64,000 nt of DNA, taken from Pseudonocardia autotrophica. Lineage in GTDB: Bacteria > Actinomycetota > Actinomycetes > Mycobacteriales > Pseudonocardiaceae. The notes under the pieces were generated by a model. It was not told the origin of the DNA. It searched no databases and saw only the letters and a program-made list of their open reading frames with translations. How positions within the stretch are numbered: the stretch's first letter is position 1; each line of letters opens with the position of its first letter. Of this stretch, positions 1 through 8,960 are shown one piece after another. Made by a program: the position numbers and the translations under genes. The DNA is taken from positions 1-64,000 of the forward strand of contig NZ_JNYD01000022.1 in the NCBI RefSeq assembly GCF_000717175.1, read 5' to 3'.

Positions 1-103
1 ACTCCTCAGAAGCCACCAACGACAAGAACCGATCAGCCACACCCTGCCGTCGCGGGCGTCCGGAACACCTCGTCCCGAACATCAACAACCTTACGGAGAC
101 CCG

Positions 104-1624
104 ATGACGGAGCTGGTGACCGACGGTCTCGGCTACTGGGCGGCGGCCGCGCCGGAGCGGCCGGCGATCGTCTTCGACGGCACGGACGTCGTCGACTACC
201 GCACGCTGGACCGCTGGACGGACGCCGCGGCGCACTTCCACGCGGCCTGCGGCGTCGTGCCCGGGGACCGGGTCGCGATCATCGGCGACAACGCCCTGGA
301 GTGGGTGGTCGCCGGGATCGGGGCGTTGAAGCTGGGCGCGATCGTCGTCCCGCTCAACAACCGGTTCACCAGCGACGAGCTGCGTTACCTCGTCGAGGAC
401 TCGGAGCCACGGGTGGTGCTCGCCGACGAGGCCCACCGGGAGCGGATCGCCGCCGCCCTCGGGGGCACGTCGGTGAGCCTGCTCGGGCTGTCGGAGTTCA
501 CTGGTCTGCGGGACACGGACCCGGCCCCGGTGCCGCGGCCGACGGCGGGGCCGGACGACGTCACGCAGATCATCTACACCAGCGGCACCAGCAGCAGGCC
601 CAAGGGCGTGATCTTCACGCACCGCAGCACGTTCAACCTGATCGCGGACTTCGCCTTCGCCGAGCCCGCGATCCGGCCGGGCGCGCGGATGATCTACCTG
701 CTGTCGATGTCCGGCGCACCCGGGCTGCTCTGGCACTTCCTGCACCCGCTGACGCGCGGCGTGTCGATGTACTACGAGAAGGGCTTCGACGCACCGACCG
801 CCCTGCGGCGGCTCGCCGGCGAGAAGATCCAGATCATGTGCGGCGTACCGGTGCTGTTCGAGCAGATGGCGAAGCAGCCCGCGTTCGCCGCGGCCGACCT
901 GTCGTCGTTGGAGCTGGTCACGATCGCCGGGGCCCGGGCCTCGGTCGGCACGATCCGGGCGTGGCTGGACAAGGGCGTGCTGCTGCGGCAGGCCTACGGC
1001 ATGACCGAGCTCGGCGGGATCTCCACGCTGAACCCGGCCGACCAGGCCGTCTCCCGGCCCGAGTCGATCGGCCGGGGCACGGTCTTCACCCGGCACCGGG
1101 TGGTCCGGCCCGACGGGACGGACTGCGACCCGGAGGAACCCGGCGAGATCATCGTGGCCGGCCCCGGCGTCACGCCCGGCTACTGGCGCAACGAGAAGGC
1201 CTACGCCGACGCCATGCGGGAGGGCTGGTTCCACAGCGGCGACGTCGGGATCAAGGACGCGGAGGGCTACATCCGGGTGGTCGACCGGCTCAAGGACATC
1301 ATCATCACCGGCGGCTACAACGTCGCCCCGTCCGAGATCGAGGCGGTGATCGCCGAGATCCCCGAGGTCGTCGAGGTGTGCGTCATCTCGGCCGACGATC
1401 CCAAGTTCGGCGAGACGCCGGCGGCGATCGTGTATGCCGAGGCGCACCTCGAACCGGAGGCGGTCACGGCGTTCTGCCGGGAGCGGTTGGCCGGGTACAA
1501 GGTGCCCCGGCACGTCGTGGTGCAGCAGCAGCCGCTGATCCGGATGGCGAGCGGCAAGATCGCGCGCCGGCAGATCCGGGAGGCACACCCCGAGCTGGCG
1601 GCGCCGGCGCAACCGGTGGCGTGA
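104..1624 (+). CDS. AMP-forming acyl-CoA synthetase (ligase 1)
   Basis: Class I adenylate-forming ligase of 506 aa, the usual length, expected to activate a carboxylic acid to its CoA thioester in the cytoplasm. The P-loop appears at residues 158-168 as YTSGTSSRPKG, with SS where TG is common. YGMTE lies at 298-302, the HSGD motif near 395, and the C-terminal catalytic Lys in MASGKIARR. The start has GGAG about 8 bp upstream. It is a close paralogue of the ligase at 16704-18215; both open with the same TDG and IVFDGTD blocks. The substrate is unknown. The metallophosphoesterase gene follows after 12 bp. Confidence 0.93.
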   Translation: MTELVTDGLGYWAAAAPERPAIVFDGTDVVDYRTLDRWTDAAAHFHAACGVVPGDRVAIIGDNALEWVVAGIGALKLGAIVVPLNNRFTSDELRYLVEDSEPRVVLADEAHRERIAAALGGTSVSLLGLSEFTGLRDTDPAPVPRPTAGPDDVTQIIYTSGTSSRPKGVIFTHRSTFNLIADFAFAEPAIRPGARMIYLLSMSGAPGLLWHFLHPLTRGVSMYYEKGFDAPTALRRLAGEKIQIMCGVPVLFEQMAKQPAFAAADLSSLELVTIAGARASVGTIRAWLDKGVLLRQAYGMTELGGISTLNPADQAVSRPESIGRGTVFTRHRVVRPDGTDCDPEEPGEIIVAGPGVTPGYWRNEKAYADAMREGWFHSGDVGIKDAEGYIRVVDRLKDIIITGGYNVAPSEIEAVIAEIPEVVEVCVISADDPKFGETPAAIVYAEAHLEPEAVTAFCRERLAGYKVPRHVVVQQQPLIRMASGKIARRQIREAHPELAAPAQPVA

Positions 1625-1636
1625 AGCCCTGCCGAC

Positions 1637-2233
1637 GTGAAAATGGGCATCGTCGCCGACGTGCACGGCAACGCCGCGGCGTTCGACCGTGCGCTCGGTG
1701 AGCTCGCCGCCGAGGCGGACGCACTGCTCGTCGCCGGGGACGCCTTCTCGGACCACCGGTTCTCGAACGACATCGTCCGGGCGATGCGCGAGGCGGAGGC
1801 GCTCTACGTGCTCGGCAACCACGAGCTGTCCTTCCTCGGCCCGGGTGGGACCCGCGCCCGCGAGTCGCCGCGGGTCTCCCGGGCCGAACTGGCGTACGTC
1901 GAGGCGGCGCCCACCGAGCTGCGGTGCACCATCGGCGGGATGCGCCTGTTGATGGTGCACGGCAGCCCCTTCCCGCCCTACGCCCGCTACCTCGATCCGG
2001 AGAGCCCGGAGTTCGAGCGCGCCGGTGAGCTCGACGCCGACCTCGTGGTCCTCGGACACACGCACCTGCCCATGGCCCGACGGGTGGGCCCCACACTGAT
2101 CGTCAATCCCGGGTCGGTCGGGATGAGCGACCAGCCCGCCCGCGGCGATCAGGTCGGTTACGCCATCGTGGACACCGACTCGGGCGAGGTGATCTTCCGT
2201 TCCTTCGACAATCCCCGCCGCGCGGCCGTCTAG
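1637..2233 (+). CDS. Metallophosphoesterase, YfcE/MJ0936-like
   Basis: Calcineurin-like phosphoesterase of 198 aa. The metal-binding motifs appear in order: DVHGN near residue 9, GD near 36, GNHE near 61, HG near 113 and GHTH near 143. The compact single-domain form matches the YfcE/MJ0936 group, which hydrolyses phosphodiesters in vitro; the physiological substrate is usually unknown. The GTG start at 1637 lies 12 bp after the ligase, so the two genes are probably co-transcribed. Its link to the catabolic cluster is unclear and it may be a housekeeping flank. Confidence 0.85.
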   Translation: MKMGIVADVHGNAAAFDRALGELAAEADALLVAGDAFSDHRFSNDIVRAMREAEALYVLGNHELSFLGPGGTRARESPRVSRAELAYVEAAPTELRCTIGGMRLLMVHGSPFPPYARYLDPESPEFERAGELDADLVVLGHTHLPMARRVGPTLIVNPGSVGMSDQPARGDQVGYAIVDTDSGEVIFRSFDNPRRAAV

Positions 2234-2239
2234 GCTGCG

Positions 2240-2869
2240 GTGATGCCCCGTCCGAAGCAGCCGCTGATCTCCCGCGCCGCCGCCGTCGCGGCCGCGCTGC
2301 GGCTCATCGACGAGCAGGGCTACGAGAGCTTCTCGCTGGAGAAGCTGGCCCGCGAGATGGGTGTGCGCAGCCCCTCGCTCTACCACCACTTCGCCAACCG
2401 CTCCGACCTGCTCACCGAGGCCTCGCGGGCGCTGCTGTCCTCGGTGCGTCTCGCGCCGGTCCCGGCGCCGGGGGAGTGGCAGGAGTGGTTCGTGGCGCTC
2501 TGCCTCGGCACCTACCGCCTGCTCCTCGACCATCCGCGTGCCGCGGGCCTGCTCTACGCCTACTTCCCGAACACGGTGATCATGCCCTCGCACGAGCGGG
2601 GTGCCCGGGTCCTGGCCGAGGGTGGGGTGCCGGCCGGGGACCGCTGGGTGATCATGCGCGGGCTGGAGAAGCTCGTGTTCGGCATGGCCTTCGCCGACGC
2701 CGGCGACGCGGTGCACGGCCGTACCCACATCCCGCAGGGCGTGGAGCGCGAGCGGTACCCGTACCTCGTCGAGGCGATCGAGTCCGGCGGAGCGGAGGGC
2801 GAGGCGCTGCTGGAACGATCGGTGCGGCTCTACCTGGCCGGGATCTCGGCCTCGCTCGTCACCAGCTGA
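2240..2869 (+). CDS. TetR/AcrR-family regulator (paralogue A)
   Basis: TetR-type repressor of about 209 aa with an N-terminal helix-turn-helix (residues 10-55) ending in PSLYHHF, the TetR recognition-helix signature. The GTG at 2240 is directly followed by an ATG at 2243; the latter gives the MPRP N-terminus shared with the TetR genes at 2987-3673 and 18399-19031. It begins 6 bp after the phosphoesterase, so it is likely the last gene of that operon. No operator-like palindrome is seen directly upstream. The ligand is unknown, with a hydrophobic acyl-CoA or free acid as the obvious guess. Confidence 0.88.
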   Translation: MMPRPKQPLISRAAAVAAALRLIDEQGYESFSLEKLAREMGVRSPSLYHHFANRSDLLTEASRALLSSVRLAPVPAPGEWQEWFVALCLGTYRLLLDHPRAAGLLYAYFPNTVIMPSHERGARVLAEGGVPAGDRWVIMRGLEKLVFGMAFADAGDAVHGRTHIPQGVERERYPYLVEAIESGGAEGEALLERSVRLYLAGISASLVTS

Positions 2870-2932
2870 GGCGCGTCACCGGCTGGTCCTCGCGAGTGGT
2901 CAGGTCCCCGCGAGTTCAGCCATCGATCCGGT

Positions 2933-2949
2933 GCGACCGTGCGGGTCGC
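2933..2949. terminator. Possible bidirectional hairpin between convergent TetR genes
   Basis: A 6-bp stem, GCGACC/GGTCGC, with a 5-nt loop lies in the 117-bp gap between two convergent regulator genes. There is no T-tract. The position suits a terminator, but the stem is short and not unusual for DNA this GC-rich. Confidence 0.3.
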
Positions 2950-2986
2950 GGCACCGCCGATGCGGCCGCTGCCTGATGGCTTGAGT

Positions 2987-3673
2987 TCACGATGCGGCGG
3001 ACGTCCCGGGTCCGGGGACGGCGATCGCCGCGCGGCTGGGTGCCGGGGCGTCCACGTCGATGTACGGGAGCGCGCCGCGCAGGAAGCAGCGGATGGACTC
3101 CGCGAACAGGTCCTCGACGGACCGTGGGTTGAGCTCTGCGGCCTCGGCCAGCGTCGGCTCGGTCGTGGGGTCGACGTTCGCGAACGCCCGGCCCCGCTCG
3201 TCCGGGCCCTTGACCGCCTCGGTGATGGCGGCCGCGACCGTGAGCTTGTCCATGCCGTCGAGGATCAGCACACGCTGCTCGGGCGGCACGCCGAGCTCCG
3301 CGAGCAGGCGCGCGCTGGTGTCGTAGGTGCGGGTGAGGACGTCCCGGGGCATGAACTGCAGCAGGACGGGGGCGGCGTTCCGGTGCCGCAGCACCGCGCT
3401 GCGGAAGTCGAGGCTCAGCCGCACGAACCACTCCACCCAGTTCGGCACGCTCTGCTCGTCCGGCCACTTCGCCTCGAGCACGATCGCCCGCGCGACCGCC
3501 CGGAGGATCTCGGCCTTGTCCTGGAAGTGGTGGTAGAGCGAGGGCGCGCGGACGTTCAGCTCGCGCGCCAGCCGCGGGAGGCTGAAGGCGTCGAGGCCCT
3601 CGGTGTCGATGATCCGCAGGGAAATCTCGATCACCGAGTCGTACCTGATCAGCGGCTTCGCCGGGCGTGGCAT
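2987..3673 (-). CDS. TetR/AcrR-family regulator (paralogue B)
   Basis: TetR-type repressor of about 228 aa, with the HTH at residues 10-55 ending in RAPSLYHHF and an effector-binding C-terminal domain. The start at 3673 gives MPRPAKP, matching paralogues at 2240 and 18399. A longer in-frame extension exists but would cover the divergent promoter region. It is divergent from the molybdoenzyme gene at 3762, with a weak ACCT-N9-AGGT-like element (3722-3738) between them. It is a good candidate for the regulator that binds this motif at several places in the window. Confidence 0.88.
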   Translation of the reverse strand: MPRPAKPLIRYDSVIEISLRIIDTEGLDAFSLPRLARELNVRAPSLYHHFQDKAEILRAVARAIVLEAKWPDEQSVPNWVEWFVRLSLDFRSAVLRHRNAAPVLLQFMPRDVLTRTYDTSARLLAELGVPPEQRVLILDGMDKLTVAAAITEAVKGPDERGRAFANVDPTTEPTLAEAAELNPRSVEDLFAESIRCFLRGALPYIDVDAPAPSRAAIAVPGPGTSAAS

Positions 3674-3721
3674 GCGGACCATTATCCGCGATCCCGCCCC
3701 GCACTTGTCGCGCGCCACGCT

Positions 3722-3738
3722 GCCTATTACCTTTAGAT
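3722..3738. promoter_or_regulatory. Weak TetR-type operator, GCCT-N9-AGAT
   Basis: GCCT, nine bases, AGAT. Each arm differs by one base from the ACCT-N9-AGGT consensus built from the better sites at 18354, 19076 and 21471. It lies between the divergent TetR (start 3673) and molybdoenzyme (start 3762) genes. This is the weakest member of the set and is supported mainly by position. Confidence 0.4.
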
Positions 3739-3761
3739 TTCTCGACGCGGAGGGGGCGGGG

Positions 3762-5882
3762 ATGTCCGGAGAGCGACGCACGGCCACCTACTGCCGGGTG
3801 TGTGAACCGGCGTGCGGCCTCGTCGCCACCGTGCGCGACGGCGAGCTGGTCGCCCTGGAGCCGGACCGCGACCACCCCGTCTCCCGCGGCTTCGCCTGCC
3901 GGAAGGGCATGGCCGGCGCGGCGATCCACGCCGACCCCGACCGCCTTGACCATCCCCTGCACCGCTTCGACGGCGAGGCGGAGGTGAGGTCCTGGGACGA
4001 CGCCGTCGGCGGGATCGCCGCCACCCTCACCTCGCTCCTCGACGAGTACGGCCCGGAGAGCATCGGGCTCTACATGGGCAACCCCGCCAGCTTCAACTCG
4101 CAGATCGGCATCGGCACACCGGAGCTGTTCGCGCGCCTCGGCGTCACCCGCGTGTTCAACTCGGCCACACAGGACTGCAGCAACAAGTTCGCGGCCGCCA
4201 CGGCGATGTTCGGTACCTCCGCCCTGCATGCCCTCCCGGACCTGCGGCGGACCGAGGCGCTGCTGCTGCTCGGCTCGAACTGGCGGGTGAGCAAGGGCAG
4301 CTTCCTCGTCGTGCCCAACGCCTACCGCGAGCTCGCCGACGCCGCCGCGCGGGGCGCCCGCATCTGGTTCGTCAACCCGCGGGACACCGAGACCGCAGGT
4401 CCGCGGACCGGCGAGACCGTGCCGATCAAGCCGGACACGGACGTCTACCTCCTCGCCGCACTGATCCACGAGATCGACCGCACGTGCGGGTTCGATCCCG
4501 TCGCCGACGAGCAGGGGGCGCACCTCGACGAGCTGCGCGCCTTCGTCGCGGACTACCCGCCCGAGCGGGTCGCCGAGGTCTGCGGAGTCCCGGCGGACCG
4601 GATCCGCGGGATCGCCCGCGACTTCGCCGCCGCCCCGCGCGCGGCCGCGCACATGTCCACCGGCGTCAACATGGGCCGGCAGGGCATGCTCGCGTACTGG
4701 CTGATGACCATGCTGGTGCTGGTCACCGGCAACCTGGACCGGGAGGGCGGCAACATCCCCGGCCGCGAGGTCTACCCGGCGGCCCGGAAGGCCCGTGGCG
4801 ACCTGGCGCGCGACGTCGTCGACGGCGAGTTCGGCCCGATGCGCCGCGGGCACCTGCCCGGCGCGCTGCTGGCCGACTACGTCCTCGACGCCGAGCAGCC
4901 GATCCGCGCCCTCGTCGTGATCGCGGGGAACCCGCTGCTCACGATCCCGGGCGAGGAGCGGCTGCGGAAGGCCTTCGAGGCGCTCGAGCTGCTCGTCGTG
5001 ATCGACCTCTACCCGAACGCGACGGGCGAGTACGCGGACTGGCTGCTGCCGGCCGCCGACATGTACGAGCGGGCCGACGTCAACGTCGCGACCCTCGGCA
5101 TGGCGGCCAGCACGTTCGTGCAGTGGACGCCCGCCGTCGTCCCGCCGCGGCACGAGCGGCGCGAGGAGTGGTGGATCCTCGCCCGGATCGCCCAGGAGAT
5201 GGGGCTTCCGTCCGTGCTCGACGCCGAGGACCCCGAGACCGCGCGCTGGTCCCGCGTCGACCACATGCTGGCCGCGGGTGGCCTGACCCGCGAGCAGGTG
5301 ACGTCCCGCTCGCACGGGCTTCCCGTCGGCGACGCCGAACCGGGGTCCCTGTTCGCCCGACACATCCAGACCACCGACGGCCGCGTGGACTGCCGCCCGG
5401 CGGCCTTCGACGCCGCGATCGCGCGGTGCGCCCGGATCTTCGCCGAGCTCGCGACCGAGAAACCGGACCAGCTCAAGCTGATCTCCCGGCGGGACGCCAA
5501 GGCGCAGAACTCCTGGTACGCGAACGTGCCCGAGATGAAGCGCGGGCCGCGGGACCGCAATCCGCTCACCCTCAACCCCGACGACGCGACGCGGCTCGGA
5601 CTGTCCCCGGGCGACGAGGCTGTCGTGCGCTCGGCGTGGGGCGAGGTCCGGGCGACCGTCGCTCTCGATCCCGGGCTGCGGGAGGGCGTCGTCGCGATGG
5701 AGCACGGCTGGGGGCTCCAGCCGGGACTGCGGCTGTCCCGCGAGCGCCCCGGGGTGAACGTCAACCGGCTGATGCCGCACGGGCCGGGCAGCTACGAGCC
5801 GGAGTCGAACATGGCCCGGCTGACCGGGATCCCCGTCGAGGTGCGCCCGCTCCGGCTTCCACTGGAGCCCTCGGTGGTGTAA
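3762..5882 (+). CDS. Molybdopterin oxidoreductase (DMSO-reductase superfamily) 1
   Basis: Molybdenum/tungsten bis-MGD enzyme of 706 aa. An N-terminal 4Fe-4S motif has Cys at 11, 14, 18 and 46 (CxxCxxxC...C). The body follows the formate dehydrogenase/nitrate reductase plan, and a C-terminal molydopterin-dinucleotide-binding domain starts near residue 565 (DQLKLISRRDAKAQNSW). No Tat signal is present, so it should be cytoplasmic. No electron-transfer subunit gene is adjacent. The reaction cannot be assigned. The ATG at 3762 follows GGAGGGGGCGGGG. A paralogue sits at 32214-34466. The Rieske gene follows 39 bp downstream, across an operator. Confidence 0.9.
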   Translation: MSGERRTATYCRVCEPACGLVATVRDGELVALEPDRDHPVSRGFACRKGMAGAAIHADPDRLDHPLHRFDGEAEVRSWDDAVGGIAATLTSLLDEYGPESIGLYMGNPASFNSQIGIGTPELFARLGVTRVFNSATQDCSNKFAAATAMFGTSALHALPDLRRTEALLLLGSNWRVSKGSFLVVPNAYRELADAAARGARIWFVNPRDTETAGPRTGETVPIKPDTDVYLLAALIHEIDRTCGFDPVADEQGAHLDELRAFVADYPPERVAEVCGVPADRIRGIARDFAAAPRAAAHMSTGVNMGRQGMLAYWLMTMLVLVTGNLDREGGNIPGREVYPAARKARGDLARDVVDGEFGPMRRGHLPGALLADYVLDAEQPIRALVVIAGNPLLTIPGEERLRKAFEALELLVVIDLYPNATGEYADWLLPAADMYERADVNVATLGMAASTFVQWTPAVVPPRHERREEWWILARIAQEMGLPSVLDAEDPETARWSRVDHMLAAGGLTREQVTSRSHGLPVGDAEPGSLFARHIQTTDGRVDCRPAAFDAAIARCARIFAELATEKPDQLKLISRRDAKAQNSWYANVPEMKRGPRDRNPLTLNPDDATRLGLSPGDEAVVRSAWGEVRATVALDPGLREGVVAMEHGWGLQPGLRLSRERPGVNVNRLMPHGPGSYEPESNMARLTGIPVEVRPLRLPLEPSVV

Positions 5883-5883
5883 A

Positions 5884-5900
5884 CCTAGATGTAGTAGATA
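5884..5900 (+). promoter_or_regulatory. TetR-type operator, ACCT-N9-AGAT
   Basis: ACCT-AGATGTAGT-AGAT begins 2 bp after the molybdoenzyme stop and ends 21 bp before the Rieske ATG. It matches the 17-bp repeat family with one change in the right arm. The AT-rich content against a very GC-rich background supports a promoter here, so the Rieske gene may have its own regulated transcript. Confidence 0.6.
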
Positions 5901-5921
5901 AACGTCGACGAGGGGGTCGCC

Positions 5922-7091
5922 ATGACAGCTGCGCCTCGAGGGGACCGGATCCGGCGGGCTCTGGACCACCTGCGCAACGACACCACCGAGGAGTTCGACT
6001 CGGTCGTCCCGTTCGGTCCTGAGCAGTACCGCGACCCGGGCATCGCCCAGCGGGAGCGCGACCTCGTCTTCGGCCGGGTGCCGTCGATCGTGGCCCACGC
6101 GACCGAGCTGCCGAAGCCGGGGGACTTCCTCACGCTGCAGATGCCGCGGAACAAGGTGATCGTGGTGCGGCAGAAGGACGGCTCGGTGAAGTCGTTCGTG
6201 AACCTGTGCCGGCACCGCGGGGCGTTGCTGGAGGAGCAGGAGAAGGGCCGCTGCCGGTTGTTCTCGTGCGGCTACCACCGCTGGTCGTACGACACGGACG
6301 GCTCGTTGCGGGCGATCACCCGGGACAACACGTTCGGCGAGATCGACCGGACGCGGTTCGGGCTGATCGAGCTCCCGACCGAGGAGCGGCACGGTCTGAT
6401 CTGGATGGTCGACGACGCCGTGGACAGCGGAGCCGAGATCGACGTCGCCTCGTGGCTGGGTCCGGAGGTCGACGACATCCTGGCCGGCTACCGGCTGCAG
6501 GACCTGCTGGCCGTCCGGTCCGAGGGCTTCGACGAGCCCGCCAACTGGAAGCTCATGCAGGACGCGTTCACGGACAACTACCACATCCAGTACGCGCACC
6601 CTAACACTGCGGGCAAGCACGTGCACACGAACGTGCAGGTCGTCGAGGACTTCGGCCGGCACGCGCGCATGCTCTCGCCCCGCAAGAAGATCGACCGCTG
6701 GCTGGAGGAGGACCCCGGCGACCGCGACCTCGGCCGGTACGTCATCGACGGGCACTTCCTGCTGCCCAACAGCACCCTGCTCCGCCAGCCCGACGACCAC
6801 TTCGAGCTGCTCACCTTCCGTCCGCACCCCACCGACCCGGGGCGCTGCCGCATGGAGATGCGGCTGCTCGTGCCCAGCCTCGAGGCCAGCGGCATGACGA
6901 AGGAGAAGTGGGAGGAGGTCTGGGACAAGAACTGGAAGATCCTGCTCGCCGTGCTGCACCAGGAGGACTTCCCCCTGCTGCGGGCCGCCCAGACCGGGCT
7001 CGTCAGCGCGAACGCGGGCGGGATGGTGCTGGGCCGCAACGAGGTCGTGAACCAGATCTTCCACCGCGAGCTGCGGAAGCTGCTCGCCTGA
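5922..7091 (+). CDS. Rieske non-haem iron oxygenase, alpha subunit 1
   Basis: Aromatic-ring-hydroxylating oxygenase large subunit of 389 aa. The Rieske 2Fe-2S ligands are C96/H98 and C116/H119 (CRHRG ... CGYHRW). The mononuclear iron histidines are H221 and H226 in DNYHIQYAH. The family inserts O2 into aromatic or alicyclic substrates using electrons from a ferredoxin/reductase. No beta subunit is adjacent, so an alpha-only (alpha3) enzyme is likely. The CGYHR has R where the common motif has CxYHGW, a small deviation. Paralogues lie at 10510 and 21694. Confidence 0.93.
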   Translation: MTAAPRGDRIRRALDHLRNDTTEEFDSVVPFGPEQYRDPGIAQRERDLVFGRVPSIVAHATELPKPGDFLTLQMPRNKVIVVRQKDGSVKSFVNLCRHRGALLEEQEKGRCRLFSCGYHRWSYDTDGSLRAITRDNTFGEIDRTRFGLIELPTEERHGLIWMVDDAVDSGAEIDVASWLGPEVDDILAGYRLQDLLAVRSEGFDEPANWKLMQDAFTDNYHIQYAHPNTAGKHVHTNVQVVEDFGRHARMLSPRKKIDRWLEEDPGDRDLGRYVIDGHFLLPNSTLLRQPDDHFELLTFRPHPTDPGRCRMEMRLLVPSLEASGMTKEKWEEVWDKNWKILLAVLHQEDFPLLRAAQTGLVSANAGGMVLGRNEVVNQIFHRELRKLLA

Positions 7092-7094
7092 TCC

Positions 7095-7694
7095 TCACGC
7101 GAGGAACGCGGGCACCAGGAACGTGCGCAGCTCGCGCCGGAGCTCGTCCGGCGCGAGGCGCATGCCCTCCTCCTGCGACACCATCATCGTGGTGATGCGG
7201 GCCAGCCACCGGGCGGCCTCGTGCAGGTCCAGCTCGGCCCGCATCTCGCCGTTCTGCTGTGCCGCCTGCAGGATCGGTTCCCACAGCTCATAGGTCAGCT
7301 GGTGGGACACGCCCTCCCCGCCGAGGATCCGCGCGGCCAGACCCGGCTGGTCGCCCGTGACGAGCAGCTGTACCACCGGGTCCTTGTGGCCGCGGTCGAC
7401 GTTGTAGATCAGGCCCTCCACCAGCTTCTCCCCGAAGCTCGGGAAGCGCCGGATGTGCGCCTGGGCGCGCGGGATGTTCAGGCGCGCCCGACGGGTGATC
7501 GAGGCCAGGACCAGCGCCTCCCGGTCCGCGAAGTACCGGTACACGGTGGCGCGCGAGACGCCGCCGGCCTTCGCCACGTCCTCCATCGTCGTCTTGGCGA
7601 TCCCGAAGCGCTCGAAGCACTCCTCCGCGGCGTCGAGCAGCTGCGCCTGCATGCCTGCCGGCTCCTCGGTCGTGCTCGCGCGTGGGCTCGCCAT
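7095..7694 (-). CDS. TetR/AcrR-family regulator (distinct subfamily)
   Basis: TetR-type regulator of 199 aa with an HTH ending in RATVYRYFADRE near residues 45-57. It is not closely similar to the MPRP-type TetRs in this window. The start at 7694 was chosen because upstream in-frame codons run into the divergent promoter. It is convergent with the Rieske gene (3-bp gap) and divergent from the CaiB operon. A perfect 7-bp inverted repeat in the shared intergenic region (7723-7750) is its probable operator. Confidence 0.88.
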   Translation of the reverse strand: MASPRASTTEEPAGMQAQLLDAAEECFERFGIAKTTMEDVAKAGGVSRATVYRYFADREALVLASITRRARLNIPRAQAHIRRFPSFGEKLVEGLIYNVDRGHKDPVVQLLVTGDQPGLAARILGGEGVSHQLTYELWEPILQAAQQNGEMRAELDLHEAARWLARITTMMVSQEEGMRLAPDELRRELRTFLVPAFLA

Positions 7695-7722
7695 GGCGGT
7701 GAGTCTAGGCCAGGTCTGCGAA

Positions 7723-7750
7723 ATGAGACGCTTGACGAATAATGTCTCAT
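7723..7750. promoter_or_regulatory. Inverted repeat ATGAGAC-N14-GTCTCAT (probable TetR operator)
   Basis: Perfect 7-bp arms separated by 14 bp, with an AT-richer centre, lie between the divergent TetR (start 7694) and CaiB (start 7791) genes. The repeat differs from the ACCT-N9-AGGT family. A single divergent promoter region with one palindrome is the classic layout for TetR autoregulation and control of the adjacent operon. Confidence 0.65.
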
Positions 7751-7790
7751 GTGCCACGGTCGACGCATCCCGGACCTGGAGGCGTCGACG

Positions 7791-8960
7791 ATGGAGTCGA
7801 GGGACGTGAGCGGTTACTCCCTGCTGGCGGGCGTGCGGATCCTCGAGGTCGCACAGCTCGCGCCGTCGTCCGTCGGCGGCCACCTCGCCGACCTGGGGGC
7901 GGACGTGGTCAAGGTGGAGACCGGCACGGGCGAGGGCGTACGGCACAACGGGGCCCGCGCCGTCGGCTCCCCGGACGGCCCCGGCTTCATGCACCTGCGG
8001 TGGAACCGGGGGAAGCGCAGCGTGGCCCTGGACCTGCGGTCCGAGGAGGGGCGGCAGGCGTTCCTGCGGCTCGCCGCGACCGCCGACGCGGTGGTCGAGG
8101 GCACCCGGCACGGCCATCTGGAGCGGCTCGGCCTCGGCTGGGACGCGCTGCGCGAGGTGCGCCCGCAGACCGTGCTGTGCGAGGTGTCCGGCACCGGCGC
8201 CGAGGGGCCGTACCGCGACCTTGCGACCGGCGGCATGTGGTTCGACGCCTACGCGGGCATGCGCACGGTCGACACCGACCACCCGTCGCCGCCCGGGGTC
8301 ATGGGCGGCTCGGCCGAGGTCCCGCAGGCCATGTACGCCGTCGGTGCGTACGGGGCGATGGCGATCCTGGCCGCGGTGCTGCGGGCCCGCGAGACCGGTG
8401 TCGGCGCGCGACTGCAGGTCAGCAGTATCGACGTGGCCACGGCGTGGATGCCGGACAGGATCGACGCCGCGTTGAACGCCGACCGCACCTACGCGCGCCC
8501 GTGCTGGACGCCGGACGGCAGGCTGCCGGACTGGCCGCTGCTCGACGCCTACGCCACGAAGGACGGCGGCGCGATCGTCCTCGGCTCGCACCACCCCAAG
8601 TTCTGGCGGGCCCTCTGCGCGGCCGTGGGTCGCCCGGACCTGCTGGACATCGACCTGTCGACCGTGGACGAGGGGAGCGAGGAGCGCGCCCTGCAGGTGT
8701 GGCGCGAGCTCGACGCCTTGTTCCGGACGCGTACCAAGCAGGAGTGGACCGACCTGTTCCTCGCCCACGACGTCGCCGGCGGGCCGGTCAACACCGTCGA
8801 GGAGCTGCTCGACGACCCCCACTTCCGGGCGCGGGCCACCACCTACGAGAAGGGCGGCTACCGCTTCGCCGCCAGCCCGGTCCGCGTCGTGGGGGAGGAG
8901 TTCGCCCCGGAGCTCGCCCCCGAGCTGGGGCAGCACACGGAGGAGGTGCTCGGGTCGTGA
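7791..8960 (+). CDS. CaiB/BaiF family III CoA-transferase
   Basis: Family III CoA-transferase of 389 aa with the N-terminal ADLGADVVKVE block (about residues 33-43). The catalytic-Asp region reads GGMWFDAYAG near residue 150. The family moves CoA between acyl-CoA and a free acid without ATP. The ATG at 7791 is chosen over an in-frame ATG at 7749 because CTGGAGG lies 10 bp upstream and the earlier ATG sits inside the inverted repeat. It is the first gene of a three-gene operon, overlapping the ligase start by GTGA. Confidence 0.88.
   Translation: MESRDVSGYSLLAGVRILEVAQLAPSSVGGHLADLGADVVKVETGTGEGVRHNGARAVGSPDGPGFMHLRWNRGKRSVALDLRSEEGRQAFLRLAATADAVVEGTRHGHLERLGLGWDALREVRPQTVLCEVSGTGAEGPYRDLATGGMWFDAYAGMRTVDTDHPSPPGVMGGSAEVPQAMYAVGAYGAMAILAAVLRARETGVGARLQVSSIDVATAWMPDRIDAALNADRTYARPCWTPDGRLPDWPLLDAYATKDGGAIVLGSHHPKFWRALCAAVGRPDLLDIDLSTVDEGSEERALQVWRELDALFRTRTKQEWTDLFLAHDVAGGPVNTVEELLDDPHFRARATTYEKGGYRFAASPVRVVGEEFAPELAPELGQHTEEVLGS

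Noticed and set aside
2916..7064. A 1382-codon open frame on the minus strand
   Set aside because: It lies antisense to the molybdoenzyme and Rieske genes, has the low-complexity Arg/Ala/Gly/Val/His composition of GC-rich shadow frames, and matches no family apart from overlapping real genes in other frames.
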